From positions 992,001 through 1,056,000 of the forward strand of contig NZ_SRKZ01000001.1 in NCBI RefSeq assembly GCF_004745865.1: DNA of 64,000 nt, given 5' to 3'. The stretch is from Hymenobacter wooponensis (GTDB lineage Bacteria; Bacteroidota; Bacteroidia; Cytophagales; Hymenobacteraceae). Both the position numbers and the translations under genes were made by a program. The number at the start of each line of letters is the position of its first letter. Positions within the stretch are counted from its first letter, which is position 1. Shown piece after piece: positions 46,272 to 56,118 of this stretch. The notes under the pieces were generated by a model. It was not told the origin of the DNA. It made no database searches and worked only from the letters and a program-made list of their open reading frames with translations.

Positions 46272-47102
46272 TTAAATGGAAAACGTGATGTCGGCGGCAG
46301 GGTCTTCGGCACGCGTAACCTGAATTTGGGCCCGGTGGTACACCCGCGAATGCGAGGGCACGCTCTCCGTCAGCCACACATTGCCGCCAATGATGCTATG
46401 ACTGCCGACCACCGTATTGCCGCCCAAAATAGTGGCCCCGGCGTAAATCACCACATGGTCTTCAATGGTTGGGTGGCGCTTGATGCCTTGTAGGTGCTTG
46501 GCCACGCTTAGGGCCCCTAACGTAACGCCCTGGAATACCTTGGCATGGGCGCCAATTACGGCCGTTTCGCCAATTACGATACCCGTGCCGTGGTCGATGC
46601 AGAAGGAACGGCCGATGCGGGCGCCTGGGTGGATATCAATGCCCGTACGCTGGTGGGCGTACTCGCTGAGCAGGCGCGGCACCCGGGGTACCCCGCGCTG
46701 GTACAGGCCGTGAGCAAAGCGGTGCAGGGCAATAGCATAGAAGCCCGGGTAGGTAGCCACAACTTCGGCCAGGCCTTCTGCAGCAGGGTCGGCGGCAACA
46801 ATGGCCTGGGCATCGAGCAGCAACATTTCCCGCAGCACAGGCAGGCTGGCTACGCAGTCGGCGGCAAGCTCTGCGGCAGGCTGTGGGGTTTCTACCGCCA
46901 GCAGCAGGGTGGTAAGGTCGTCTTGCCAGATGCCTAGCGTAGCCGCAACAGCATCGGCATTGCGCAGGGGGCGCTCAGCGCGCTCCGGAAACAGCAAATT
47001 GAGGAGTTGCTCGGCGAGGTGGCAAAATCCTGGGCCGGGCAGTGGCGCAGCGGCTTGCTGATGAGCCTGAGTTAGCGCCTGAATGAATGCATCGTGCGAC
47101 AT
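46272..47102 (-). CDS. cysE: Serine O-acetyltransferase
   Basis: Acetylates L-serine, the first step of cysteine synthesis, and supplies CysK. The 276 residues include a helical N-terminal half and a C-terminal left-handed beta helix with hexapeptide repeats: [39 protein letters not shown] and [20 protein letters not shown]. The His and Asp in FCIDHGTG are catalytic. HRAQI near the end is short of the isoleucine-ending tail that bacterial CysE uses to bind CysK (though it ends TFSI). ATG 47102. Promoter region is shared with the divergent cupin gene. Confidence 0.95.
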   Translation of the reverse strand: MSHDAFIQALTQAHQQAAAPLPGPGFCHLAEQLLNLLFPERAERPLRNADAVAATLGIWQDDLTTLLLAVETPQPAAELAADCVASLPVLREMLLLDAQAIVAADPAAEGLAEVVATYPGFYAIALHRFAHGLYQRGVPRVPRLLSEYAHQRTGIDIHPGARIGRSFCIDHGTGIVIGETAVIGAHAKVFQGVTLGALSVAKHLQGIKRHPTIEDHVVIYAGATILGGNTVVGSHSIIGGNVWLTESVPSHSRVYHRAQIQVTRAEDPAADITFSI

Positions 47103-47287
47103 GCGATGTGAAACTACAAGGGTGGCCTAGCAAGCGTTAGCTCTGCTGAGCCGTAAGATATAGGCCTAGGCCCAGTCAGCAACCCCTTGCGGGCCGGAAG
47201 GTTTAGGCTTGGCCTCGGCAGCAACCGCTACAGATGACTTTGCGTTAGCCTATCAATTCCCTTCCATTTACCTAATCATACGGCACT
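47103..47287. promoter_or_regulatory. Divergent intergenic region, cysE and cupin
   Basis: 185 bp between divergent starts. It contains four copies of the GGCCTAG/CTAGGCC heptamer or a near match (47124, 47163, 47166), and a TGACTTTG near the cupin gene that is one base off the -7 consensus. No riboswitch fold could be recognised. Confidence 0.4.
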
Positions 47288-47629
47288 ATGTCTGATACGA
47301 CCATCACGAAAGTAGATTCCCGGCACTCACCTAAAGGAGCCGAGGGTGAAAAATACCTGGCCTCAGGCAAGCACGTGGCCATGCGCATGTGGGAAAACGA
47401 GTCGCCGGCAGAGGCCAAGGAGCCTACCGCCCGTCCGTACGAAACGGTTGGGTACGTACTGCAAGGGCGCGCAGAACTGCACATTGAGGGGCAGATGGTG
47501 TTACTGGAGCCCGGCAACTCCTGGGTAGTGCCTAAGGGTTCTTCTCACACGTATAAGATTCTGGAATCCTTCACGGCGGTAGAAGCTACCTCTCCCCCAG
47601 CCCAGGTTCACGGCCGCGACGAGGACTAA
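47288..47629 (+). CDS. Single-domain cupin protein
   Basis: A 113-residue protein with a cupin fold. The core ETVGYVLQGRAELHIEGQ and LLEPGNSWVVPKGSSHTYKI carry the usual glycine and histidine spacing of the two cupin motifs, though the first motif has no clear metal-binding HxH. It has no signal peptide. Small cupins of this kind may bind metals or small molecules. The specific substrate is not identifiable. Terminator 40 bp later. Confidence 0.75.
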   Translation: MSDTTITKVDSRHSPKGAEGEKYLASGKHVAMRMWENESPAEAKEPTARPYETVGYVLQGRAELHIEGQMVLLEPGNSWVVPKGSSHTYKILESFTAVEATSPPAQVHGRDED

Positions 47630-47670
47630 TAGTGTAGCCCTGCTGGCTGCGATTAGCTTGCACAAACCCT

Positions 47671-47704
47671 AGCCTAGCTCTTACTCAGAGCTAGGCTTTT
47701 TTTT
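47671..47704 (+). terminator. Terminator after the cupin gene
   Basis: AGCCTAGCTC pairs with GAGCTAGGCT around TTACTCA, followed by about eight T. It lies about 45 bp after the stop. Confidence 0.85.
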
Positions 47705-47960
47705 AGCTGTTTGGGTTAAAACAAGTTGAGAGTGGCGCACGTACTAGCAGCATCTGCGTCACAACATAAGCTAATTAATTATGAAAATTATTTACTTATC
47801 GAGTCGATTATAGATAACTTATTCTTAGAACGACGGGGCATGATCTCACGTGGCAGGAGATATGCGCAGCACTGCTTAAGCAGGCAATTGAAGGACGTGT
47901 TTTTTCTCACCTGAGGTGCTTTGCTCCCAGGCAAGCACCACCGCTTCTTACACTTTTGCT
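47705..47960. other. Leader region upstream of the beta-helix protein
   Basis: About 250 bp without a convincing gene. It is AT-rich near 47760-47830. A possible 62-codon frame at 47726-47914 has no recognisable features. The promoter of the next gene is presumably here, but no exact -7 box close to the ATG is evident. Confidence 0.45.
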
Positions 47961-50864
47961 ATGAACCAATCAGTACTCCTGCTGGCTGCAGGCCTGCTAT
48001 TGCCTGGCCTACAGGTAACAGCATCTGCTCAATCCCTGTACGTTAACGACCTAGGCTCAGCGGGTGACGTGTACACCACCGCCCCGGGCAGCCCCACTGG
48101 CAATGGTACTAGTAGTGCTCCGTTTGCTACGGTAGCTGCGGCCCTACAAGCCGCCAGCCCCAACTCTACTATCTATATTGATGCAGGCACTTACTCAGAG
48201 CGGGTAGTGCTGGATAAAAATGTTAGCCTGCAGGGCGCTGGCAGCGCTACTATCTTCGATGGTGGCCTAGCAGCTGGCAATGGCCAAACGCAGGAAGCTG
48301 GCTTCTTTATTACGGCTGCGGGCGGATCGAGCACTCCGGTAAAGCTCTCCAAGTTTACGGTGCGCAATTATGACTTTGGCATTCTGACCTCGGGCGGACC
48401 TACCAGTAATTTTGTGGTGGAGGATGTGGAAGCTGTTTCTAACCGACAGACTGGTATATTCTGGAACAGCCTGAGTGGCACTCAGAACCTTACATTTCGG
48501 CGGGTACGGGCGGCGCAAAATGCTCTGCCACCCAATACTAATAACAATGGCGCGGGCCGCGGACTTTTCATAGTAAACGGTCATAAACAAAACATTCTGA
48601 TTGAAGACAGCCGCTTTGAGCAGAACCGCCGGGGTGGCCTAGACGTCAACGACGGTAGCGTAAGCGGCTTGGCTATTCGAAACAACCAGTTTACTCAGAA
48701 TGCTGGGGCGGCCCTGGCCGTGCTGGGCGCGGCCGGCGAGCGGGCCAGTGGTGTATATACCAGCATTGCCGCCCTGATTGAGAATAATGCCATCCGCGAC
48801 AATGCCTCTAACGGCATGGAGCTGAAAGCTTGCACCGGCACTGGTCTCGGGAAAGGGGCAGGGAGCTTTGTGGTGCGCAATAACTACATAGCGCGAGGCC
48901 TAAGCCAGCCAACGAACCTTAGCTTCGATAACGCGGGTATTGCGTTTGTTGACCGTGACCGGAATGTTATTGGTATCGGCGGTGGCATTACCGGCGACTT
49001 GGAAACCGGTGGCGCCTTCATTCAGAGCAACACTGTACGGGGCTACTTGTCAACTGGCCTAGGCGCTACCTTGCTTAACATCAATGGCTTTGGCGTGGTG
49101 CTGGAAGGTGGCAACAACAAGGTATTTAATAACATTATTGCCCAATGCCAGCGGGGCGTGCAGGTGCAGGACCGGCCCGCTACTACTACAACCACTAGCA
49201 CCCCTTTCTTCGACATCGACCGAAACACCGGAGTGGTTTCTATCAACGACAGCATCCGCTACAATCGCATTGATAGTTGTGCTACTGCTTTGAGAGCGGT
49301 AAACCTAACCAAGGTGGTAGAAGCGGGTCTGAACTGGCTAGGATCCAACTCCTTTGAGGCCGTACGGGGAGCCGACGGTACCAACGGTGGTGTGGTGACA
49401 CTGGGTGGACCGACAGGTTTTGCGTCACTTTCCGCCTTTGAGCCAACTGGTTTTATTACCTACTCTCCGTTCCTCAACTCCCGCACTGATGCCTCGGCTA
49501 CTCCGGGCTTCCAGGCAGATTTATCCTTCCTGAACGTTGACCGGTTTTGCCCTACTCCGGGTCCAATTGCCTGCCTGCAGAAAGGCGTGAACTTAGTGAC
49601 CGAGAACGGAACGGTGCACATGTTTGCGGCCATGTATGACCAGGATGTCATTATCGCTAAATCACTGACCCTGACGAATTCGGGCTCACCGACTACTATC
49701 CAAAACCTAACCCTGAATGGTCTGAGCAAAGTGGTAACTCTCGGCTCACCTCTCCGCATCAATGGCAACTTAGCGCTGGTTAATGGCTTTATTAACTCCA
49801 CTGCTACTAACCTGCTGACCATTTTGCCCACCGCTACCAGTACGCCTGGCAGCAGCACGTCCTTCGTGAATGGCCCGGTGCAGAAGATTGGCAACACGGC
49901 CTTCATATTTCCCATTGGGAAAGACACATTTTGGGCTCGCCTGGGTATTACCGCCCCATCTACTGCTACAGCCAGCTTCACCGCGGAGTACTTCCCAACG
50001 GCCTACGCTAGCGCGGAAATAACTAGCCCGCTACGAACGGTAAGCCGCGTGGAATACTGGAACCTGAACCGCACAGCGGGCACCGATAACGTGCAAGTTC
50101 AGCTTTTCTGGGAGAATGGCGCGCGCAGCGGCATTACTGAGTTCTCTCCTAATCTGCAGGTGGCACGCTTCAATGGCACTGCCTGGAGCACCGAAGGCAA
50201 CGGCGGCCTCGCTGGTAGCCTTGCCGCTGGCTCTGTGTTATCGGCTGCTCCTGTAAGCGAGTTTGGCGCCTTCACGTTTGGCTCCGTCGCTCCTCCCCTC
50301 CCGGTTGAGCTAGTGCGGTTTCAGGCCACGCCTATAGGGAACAGCCGCGTACAATTGCGTTGGGCTACGGCTACGGAGCTTCATAACGAGGGCTTTGGTT
50401 TAGAGCGCAGCCTTGATGGAAAAAAGTGGCAGCAAATTGTCTTCGTGCAAGGCAAAGGCAGCACCAGCCAACAGCAAGAGTACACCTACTCCGATCAGCC
50501 CAACCTCTTCGATCAAACACTTTACTACCGCCTGCGCCAGCAAGATACTGACGGCAAGAGCACCTATTCTTCAGTGGCCACTGTAACTCTTTCCGTCTCT
50601 AGTTTAGCCAGCAGCATCAGCGTGTACCCCAACCCTGCAGCTCTCGCCGAACACGTGAGACTAGCCCTCCCCCGCCCCCTGGCAACGGCTACCCACGTTC
50701 AGCTCCTAGATCTGACCGGCCGCCTCGTGCTGACCCAAATAGTGCCCGCCAACGCCACGGAGGTAACTCTACAGCTCTCAGATGAATTAGCGAAGGGCAC
50801 CTACCTTGTTCAGGTAACTGGCCTAGAGAGCAGCGGCAAGCCCATACGCCTGGTGAAACAATAG
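47961..50864 (+). CDS. Secreted parallel beta-helix protein with T9SS sorting domain
   Basis: About 967 residues. A signal peptide (MNQSVLLLAAGLLLPGLQVTASA) is followed by a pectate-lyase-type right-handed beta helix, about residues 30-490, with SAPFATVAAALQAASPNSTIYI and repeated NNxI turns such as LIENNAIRDNAS. A fibronectin-like region (LPVELVRFQATPIGNSRVQL, about 780) and a type-A T9SS sorting domain (SISVYPNPA to the C-terminus) follow. The protein is therefore exported through the outer membrane and may be tethered to the surface. Catalytic activity on a polysaccharide or a purely adhesive role cannot be told. I start at ATG 47961. Confidence 0.88.
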   Translation: MNQSVLLLAAGLLLPGLQVTASAQSLYVNDLGSAGDVYTTAPGSPTGNGTSSAPFATVAAALQAASPNSTIYIDAGTYSERVVLDKNVSLQGAGSATIFDGGLAAGNGQTQEAGFFITAAGGSSTPVKLSKFTVRNYDFGILTSGGPTSNFVVEDVEAVSNRQTGIFWNSLSGTQNLTFRRVRAAQNALPPNTNNNGAGRGLFIVNGHKQNILIEDSRFEQNRRGGLDVNDGSVSGLAIRNNQFTQNAGAALAVLGAAGERASGVYTSIAALIENNAIRDNASNGMELKACTGTGLGKGAGSFVVRNNYIARGLSQPTNLSFDNAGIAFVDRDRNVIGIGGGITGDLETGGAFIQSNTVRGYLSTGLGATLLNINGFGVVLEGGNNKVFNNIIAQCQRGVQVQDRPATTTTTSTPFFDIDRNTGVVSINDSIRYNRIDSCATALRAVNLTKVVEAGLNWLGSNSFEAVRGADGTNGGVVTLGGPTGFASLSAFEPTGFITYSPFLNSRTDASATPGFQADLSFLNVDRFCPTPGPIACLQKGVNLVTENGTVHMFAAMYDQDVIIAKSLTLTNSGSPTTIQNLTLNGLSKVVTLGSPLRINGNLALVNGFINSTATNLLTILPTATSTPGSSTSFVNGPVQKIGNTAFIFPIGKDTFWARLGITAPSTATASFTAEYFPTAYASAEITSPLRTVSRVEYWNLNRTAGTDNVQVQLFWENGARSGITEFSPNLQVARFNGTAWSTEGNGGLAGSLAAGSVLSAAPVSEFGAFTFGSVAPPLPVELVRFQATPIGNSRVQLRWATATELHNEGFGLERSLDGKKWQQIVFVQGKGSTSQQQEYTYSDQPNLFDQTLYYRLRQQDTDGKSTYSSVATVTLSVSSLASSISVYPNPAALAEHVRLALPRPLATATHVQLLDLTGRLVLTQIVPANATEVTLQLSDELAKGTYLVQVTGLESSGKPIRLVKQ

Positions 50865-50888
50865 GCTTCTCTTACACCCAGCATTTAA

Positions 50889-50921
50889 CAAAACGGCCTC
50901 CCTGTGTGGGAGGCCGTTTTG
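50889..50921. terminator. Bidirectional terminator between the beta-helix and HEAT-cyclophilin genes
   Basis: CAAAACGGCCTCCC pairs with GGGAGGCCGTTTTG around a 5-nt loop, with A and T runs on both sides. It serves both convergent genes. Confidence 0.9.
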
Positions 50922-50933
50922 GTTTTACTATTA

Positions 50934-52919
50934 CTACCGAACCAATTCAATCTTGTCAATTCGGTCACCGATTTCAAGCTTACTTACCACATCCATTCCG
51001 CTCACTACTTGAGCAAAAATGGTGTAGCGACCATCGAGGTGGGGGGTGGGCGCGTGGGTGATGAACCACTGGCAGCTTTCGGTGTCTTTGCCGGCGGAAG
51101 CTAGGCCTACGGCTCCTTCACCGTAGTGCCGGTCGGCTAGTTCAGAGCGCAGGTTGTAGTCGGAGCTACCCCAGCCGTCGCCGCGCGGGCACCCGCCTTG
51201 GGCTACAAAGTTGGGCACTACGCGGTGAAAATTGCGGCCGTTGTAGAAGCCCTGGCGCGTGAGCTCTACGAAGCTAGCCACTGAGCCGGGCGCGTCTTCA
51301 ACCAGCAGGCGCAGTGTCACATCGCCTTTCTCCGTGTGCACCACGGCGCGCTGAGCGGCGGGCAACTCTGCCACCAAGCTCCAATTTATGGGGTGCGTGG
51401 CGGCCGTGGCCACGGGCACGGGCGTGGCTTTCTTTTTCTGCAAATAGTCGATGGTTTGCTGCAACGACTGCCAAGCCTCCAGGTCGCGGGGCAGCACCAG
51501 CCGGTCGCGGGCCTGCACTAAGAAATCGGCAGTAGGCAGCAGACGGCGTAAGTCGAGCTTAGGGTCGCGGATGGCTTCGGCGGCAATGCCCATGCGAGCC
51601 ACATCCTGACTAAGTACCCCCTGGCGTAGCGTCAGCGCAAACTCGGCGTGCTGGTTTACGGGGAAATCGGCTTGGTTGCGCATTGCCACCAGTGCCTCCA
51701 TCCCGTAGGTCCCGATAACCACCGACTGGTTGGGGGCGAAAGTGGCCTGGCGCACAAACTCAAATGCCGCCGGGTCCTCGCCTAGTGCTTTCAGCAGGTA
51801 TCCTTTCTCGTAGGGGCTGGTAGCGGTGGCATAGCGCGCCTGCACCGCCGACCGCACGGCCTCGCGGCCCGTAGTTTCCTGCTTTAGCGCGGCCGCCAAC
51901 AGAGTACTCCGCACGCGCCACTGCGGCAACTTATCAGCCTTTTCTAAAAAGAGGGAGCCCGGCTCATTGGTGGCGTTAGCCAGAAAGAATTCTGCTGCTG
52001 ACAAGGCCACCTGCGCATTGGCATCGGTTAGTGCCGCCCAGGCGGCTTCCTTCACGGGGGCGTACATGGCTGCGTTCATGGCCCGCAAGGCACTCACCCG
52101 CACCCGATAGTCAGGGTCGCGGCGCGATAAGCTGGCCAGTAGGCCAGGCACTACCGGGTCTTGCGTTGCCTTCCCCAGCGCCGAAGCGGCAGCGCTACGC
52201 ACAGCATAATGTGGGTCTTGCTGCGCTGCTGCCCCAATGAGCATGGCATATGGCCCCAGGTTAAGCCCCCGAGTACGCGCTAATGCATTGGCAGCAGCCA
52301 GGCGAGCCCCGTAGGGGTTGGTGCGGCCCAGCAACTGCACCAGCCGGGCTACTGCCGCTTCAGAAGTAAGCCCCCGTAGGCCCGCCCGGTAAAGGCCCCA
52401 CGCTTGTCCGCTGAGCGCGGCCGTATCCGTAGCTAAGGCAGCTGGCAAACGCACCAGAGTGCCTAACCCAGCGCGGGAAGTGCACCGGCCGAGCGCTTCC
52501 AACTCATAGCGCCGCACCGTAGGGTCGGGTTCTTGCAGGATATAGTTGTTCAGGCTAGCCTCAGCGGTTGAGTCGGCGGTTTGGCCCAGCGCGTATGCTG
52601 CCGCTTGGCGCACCGGCACACTTACATCCTGCAGGCGAGCTATCAGAGCACTGGTGGCCGTTTTGCTTTGCACGGAGGCAAGAGCCATAGCTGCTTCGCG
52701 GCGGTACTTAGCCTCTGGGCCTTCCAAGAAGGGTAACAACGCAGCCGTGTTGCGCTCATCCTGGGCCGTGGCTATCTGGCGCAGGGTGGCATCTTGGGTG
52801 AACTTATTGGTGGTAGCGGGAGCAGTAGCAGCCGGCGGATGAGCGGTGCAGGCCAGCAGCAGCGCGCAACCCGTACTAGCAACCGTAGCCGCCATGCGGC
52901 AGAAGGCAGAATAATTCAT
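50934..52919 (-). CDS. HEAT-repeat lipoprotein fused to a cyclophilin-type prolyl isomerase
   Basis: About 661 residues from ATG 52919; the upstream frame to 53012 lacks a signal peptide at its head. A lipoprotein signal (ASTGCALLLAC) begins the protein. Residues ~45-480 are tandem HEAT-type repeats such as SVPVRQAAAYALGQTADSTA and DPHYAVRSAAASALGKATQD. The C-terminal ~140 residues are a cyclophilin PPIase: VEDAPGSVASFVELTRQGFY, GRNFHRVVPNFVAQGG and ESCQWFITHAPTPHLDGRYT. The catalytic arginine is in NFHRVVPNF. It probably folds or escorts envelope proteins. The domain combination is unusual but may be widespread in Cytophagales. Confidence 0.88.
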   Translation of the reverse strand: MNYSAFCRMAATVASTGCALLLACTAHPPAATAPATTNKFTQDATLRQIATAQDERNTAALLPFLEGPEAKYRREAAMALASVQSKTATSALIARLQDVSVPVRQAAAYALGQTADSTAEASLNNYILQEPDPTVRRYELEALGRCTSRAGLGTLVRLPAALATDTAALSGQAWGLYRAGLRGLTSEAAVARLVQLLGRTNPYGARLAAANALARTRGLNLGPYAMLIGAAAQQDPHYAVRSAAASALGKATQDPVVPGLLASLSRRDPDYRVRVSALRAMNAAMYAPVKEAAWAALTDANAQVALSAAEFFLANATNEPGSLFLEKADKLPQWRVRSTLLAAALKQETTGREAVRSAVQARYATATSPYEKGYLLKALGEDPAAFEFVRQATFAPNQSVVIGTYGMEALVAMRNQADFPVNQHAEFALTLRQGVLSQDVARMGIAAEAIRDPKLDLRRLLPTADFLVQARDRLVLPRDLEAWQSLQQTIDYLQKKKATPVPVATAATHPINWSLVAELPAAQRAVVHTEKGDVTLRLLVEDAPGSVASFVELTRQGFYNGRNFHRVVPNFVAQGGCPRGDGWGSSDYNLRSELADRHYGEGAVGLASAGKDTESCQWFITHAPTPHLDGRYTIFAQVVSGMDVVSKLEIGDRIDKIELVR

Positions 52920-53079
52920 GGTTGCCCAAAATACGGGTTTCGGCGGAGGTAGAGGCGAATACACCTGAAAAGAAGCGGTTTTACTGCCCTCCCCTGGCCT
53001 AGAACCCAACATTGCCGGTTATCCTTATGCAGAACAACCGGCGACTAGTCTAGTGTTGCCTGTGTTATCAGTAGGCCAC

Positions 53080-54153
53080 CTAACGCTGGGGGAGCACCTC
53101 CTGCACGCCCGCCAGCACTTGCTGGAGCTGGGCAAACAACAGCTCGTTGCCCTGCTGTTGGTAGCCGCTTAGCGCCGTCTCAAACCCGCTGAGGTCGTAG
53201 AGGAAGGCCCTAAGATTGTCGGGGGTGATGGCGCTGAAGTGGCGGCCGTAGCCTAGTTTCTCAATCTCGGCGGCGTTGAGAAATTGCTCAAACTGCGCTG
53301 GAATAGGCACGGCGCATACGGGCTTGTGCAAGTACACTGCTTCACTGATCAGGGAAAAGCCGCCGTTGGTTACTACTGCCCGGGCACTAGCTAAATCGTC
53401 GATAAAGCCCTGTTCACTGAAGGCGCGTAGCTGCACGTTGCCGTGGGTTTCTTCCTTGTTAAACCCGTACACCCTGAACTCTTGACCCGGCAGTTCCTGG
53501 AGCTGAGCTACCAAGTCTTTCTGCGTAGTGGCCGACTGGTACACTAGTACATGCTGACCAGCGCTTGGCCTAGCACGCAGAATTTCGGGCCGGATGATGG
53601 GTGGTACCAGCGTAGTATTCTCCTTAATAACCGGCAGCGCAAAAAAGCTGGTAATCAGGTAATGATGGCTACGAGGCAGCTTGGCGCGCACAATCTCACG
53701 GGCTACGGTGAGGTTGCCCCGTTCTGAGGCGGGCACGGCAATATCTAGCTTAGCCCGGCTGATGATCTGCATGTTATCAATGCTGACAACCGGAATTCGG
53801 CGCCACTTGGCAAAGAAATAACTAAACGACTCGAAGTCAGAAATCACCAGCTCGGGCTCAAAGTCGCAGAGCAGCTCTTGGTACTTGCGGAAGTTTACTA
53901 CCAGGTTTTCAGGGGCTGTGCGCAAGGTTAGGGCCGCAGTGCGCAGCTTGGAAACGGTAAGTTGCCGGTAGGCCAGGTGAAACCCCCGAATCTCGTGGAC
54001 GCGGCCAGGGAAATTTGCTGCCAGCATCTGGAAAGCGCGTGAGCTGCTTACCACGCACACGTTGTGGCCCTGCTCCAGCAGGTGCGCAATAACTACTTTG
54101 CTGCGGGTAGCGTGGCCTAGGCCTTCACCCGGCACTCCGTAGAGAATATTCAT
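53080..54153 (-). CDS. GT28-like glycosyltransferase (MJ1255-type)
   Basis: A 357-residue GT-B protein. GVPGEGLGHATRSKVVIAHL is the N-terminal glycine-rich loop seen in MurG-like and 'glycosyltransferase family protein' enzymes. LVISDFESFSYFFAKWR is the acceptor-side strand. VVTNGGFSLISEAVYLHKPV is the C-terminal donor-binding block. The likely donor is a UDP-sugar. It stands apart from the main polysaccharide locus. A minus-strand TACTTTTG at 54290 lies 130 bp upstream and could serve as a -7 box. Confidence 0.8.
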   Translation of the reverse strand: MNILYGVPGEGLGHATRSKVVIAHLLEQGHNVCVVSSSRAFQMLAANFPGRVHEIRGFHLAYRQLTVSKLRTAALTLRTAPENLVVNFRKYQELLCDFEPELVISDFESFSYFFAKWRRIPVVSIDNMQIISRAKLDIAVPASERGNLTVAREIVRAKLPRSHHYLITSFFALPVIKENTTLVPPIIRPEILRARPSAGQHVLVYQSATTQKDLVAQLQELPGQEFRVYGFNKEETHGNVQLRAFSEQGFIDDLASARAVVTNGGFSLISEAVYLHKPVCAVPIPAQFEQFLNAAEIEKLGYGRHFSAITPDNLRAFLYDLSGFETALSGYQQQGNELLFAQLQQVLAGVQEVLPQR

Positions 54154-54365
54154 AGAGGATACTGTTGAGGATATCTCTGGCGTGCTAAAGTGAAGTTTTT
54201 GTCCCAGACCATTGGCCCTCGGTTGATGGCTTAAGCCTCTTCATCGCCACAATGGGCAAGATGTGCCCGAAGCGAAACAGCTAAAAGTACAAAAGTAATG
54301 AGCGTTAGTGCTCCGCATGCCCCTATATTCAGCTGATATTAGGCGTATAGCTACTTATTGTAAGA

Positions 54366-56069
54366 ATGAAGATTCCTATCTCACTCTGGCGAAGTTCACT
54401 TAGTGGGTATGCGGTGGCAACCCTGCTGCTGGTAGGGGTAGCGTTGATGACTTACCGGAGCTTGGCGCGCCTTCTAGATCATGAAGCCCGGGTAGAGCAT
54501 ACCCATGTGGTATTGGTGCGGCTGGAAAGTGTGATGTCGTTGCTGAAGGACGCTGAAACGGGCCAGCGTGGCTACCTGCTAACCGGCGAGGACGCATTTC
54601 TGGAGCCGCTGCGCATAGCCGAGCGCCGCACCGCGCAGGAGCAACGAGCCCTCGATAGCCTTACCGCCGACAATTGGGTGCAGCAACGGCGGCTCGACAC
54701 GCTGCAAGCCCTCGTAGCCAGCAACTACGCTTTGTTGCAGGCTGATTTGGCCGCTTACCAAAGCCATCAGCGCTACAACGTAGCTGACCTGCGGCAGTCG
54801 AAGGCCCTGATGGACCAGTTACGTGGCCTAGTTAGGCGCCTGCAAGCCGAAGAGGAGCACCTGCTGGTCGTGCGTCGGCAGCGCTCCGATGACTATGCTC
54901 GCCTCACTTACCCGCTGATTTTGGCGTTGACGCTTTTTGTAGCTGGGCTGGCCAGTTGGCGACTACAGCGGAGCCAAGCCGCCGAACACCTCTCGAAGCT
55001 AGAAAGCAGCGCCCGATTTGCGCAGTTGCTTGAGAACTTGCCCCACCTGGCCTGGACGGCCTCCCCCGATGGAACCTTCACCTACTATAACCGGCAGTGG
55101 GCCGACTACACAGGTGCCAGCCCGGAGCAATTAGCCCTAGAGGGAGTAGTTCCCTACATGCACCCCGACGACCAACTGCAGGCCAGAACCGCGTGGCGGC
55201 ATTCTTTAGAAACCGGGGAGCCCACGCCCGATCTGCGCGTTCGGTGGAGACGGGGCCACGACGGGGAATATCGCTGGCATTTGGCCCGGACGGTTCCACT
55301 GCGTAGCATCAGCGGAGAGATAATCATGTGGATGGGCACCAGCACTGATATCCACGCCCAACAACTACAGCAGCAGGAGTTGGAACGCGTAAATACCGAC
55401 CTCGACAACTTCATCTATTCTGCCTCCCATGACTTAAAAACGCCCATCAGCAACATTGAGGCGCTACTAACTGCATTGCGGGAAGAGCTAGCTCTACCTC
55501 CACAGGCCTCTGACATTCCACCTCTGCTCAACTTTATGGAAGGGGCCGTAGAGCGCTTTAAGCGCACCATTTCCCACATGACGGAGGTAGTAAAGCTGCA
55601 AAAGGCCAATAGCGAACCAGCCATCAGCCTTGTGGTGGCCGATGTTGTGCAGGAGGTATGCCTGGATTTGGAGCGCGTAATTAGCACTACCAAGGCAGAG
55701 ATTAATCTAGACTTGGCCGGCTGCCCCACTCTGAACTTCGCCGAGAAAAATCTGCGAAGCATTGTATATAACTTACTCAGCAATGCTCTGAAATACCGGC
55801 ACCCAAAGCGGCCGCCGGTGGTGCAAGTGCGCTGCTACCGAGCTGGTGGCTACCACGTGCTTAGCGTGCAAGACAATGGACTTGGCTTAAACTTAGGTTT
55901 GGAGCAGGAGCAAAAGCTTTTTGGGCTCTTCCAGCGCTTACACGACCACGTGGAGGGCTCTGGCGTGGGGCTTTACATGGTCAAGAAGATTGTGACCAAC
56001 AATGGCGGACACTTAGAAGTAGAAAGTCAGCTCGGCCGCGGCTCAGTCTTTCGAGTATACTTGCCGTAG
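54366..56069 (+). CDS. CHASE3-PAS sensor histidine kinase
   Basis: A 567-residue membrane kinase. A short N-terminal helix, a CHASE3 domain with LKDAETGQRGYLLTGEDAFL (about 58-78), a second helix near 180-200 and a PAS domain (LPHLAWTASPDGTFTYYNRQ onward). The HisKA domain follows with phospho-acceptor His in SASHDLKTPISNIEAL. The HATPase has NLLSNALKY, VQDNGLGLN and GSGVGLYMVKKIV. CHASE3 ligands are unknown. It is coupled, 49 bp apart, to a receiver-only response regulator, the usual partner arrangement in this phylum. Confidence 0.93.
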   Translation: MKIPISLWRSSLSGYAVATLLLVGVALMTYRSLARLLDHEARVEHTHVVLVRLESVMSLLKDAETGQRGYLLTGEDAFLEPLRIAERRTAQEQRALDSLTADNWVQQRRLDTLQALVASNYALLQADLAAYQSHQRYNVADLRQSKALMDQLRGLVRRLQAEEEHLLVVRRQRSDDYARLTYPLILALTLFVAGLASWRLQRSQAAEHLSKLESSARFAQLLENLPHLAWTASPDGTFTYYNRQWADYTGASPEQLALEGVVPYMHPDDQLQARTAWRHSLETGEPTPDLRVRWRRGHDGEYRWHLARTVPLRSISGEIIMWMGTSTDIHAQQLQQQELERVNTDLDNFIYSASHDLKTPISNIEALLTALREELALPPQASDIPPLLNFMEGAVERFKRTISHMTEVVKLQKANSEPAISLVVADVVQEVCLDLERVISTTKAEINLDLAGCPTLNFAEKNLRSIVYNLLSNALKYRHPKRPPVVQVRCYRAGGYHVLSVQDNGLGLNLGLEQEQKLFGLFQRLHDHVEGSGVGLYMVKKIVTNNGGHLEVESQLGRGSVFRVYLP

Positions 56070-56118
56070 GATTTCTTCCTATGTTACAGCACACATCCGT
56101 TAGTTCTTCCCTTTCCTT

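Noticed and set aside
47103..47287. A cysteine or SAM riboswitch upstream of cysE
   Set aside because: The space is short, no conserved aptamer could be recognised and no intrinsic terminator precedes cysE.
47726..47914. 62-codon frame before the beta-helix gene
   Set aside because: No recognisable family, no promoter, weak composition; probably random.
49460..49981. 173-codon minus-strand frame inside the beta-helix gene
   Set aside because: Antisense of a protein with signal peptide, helix and T9SS domain; high-GC codon phase explains the open frame.
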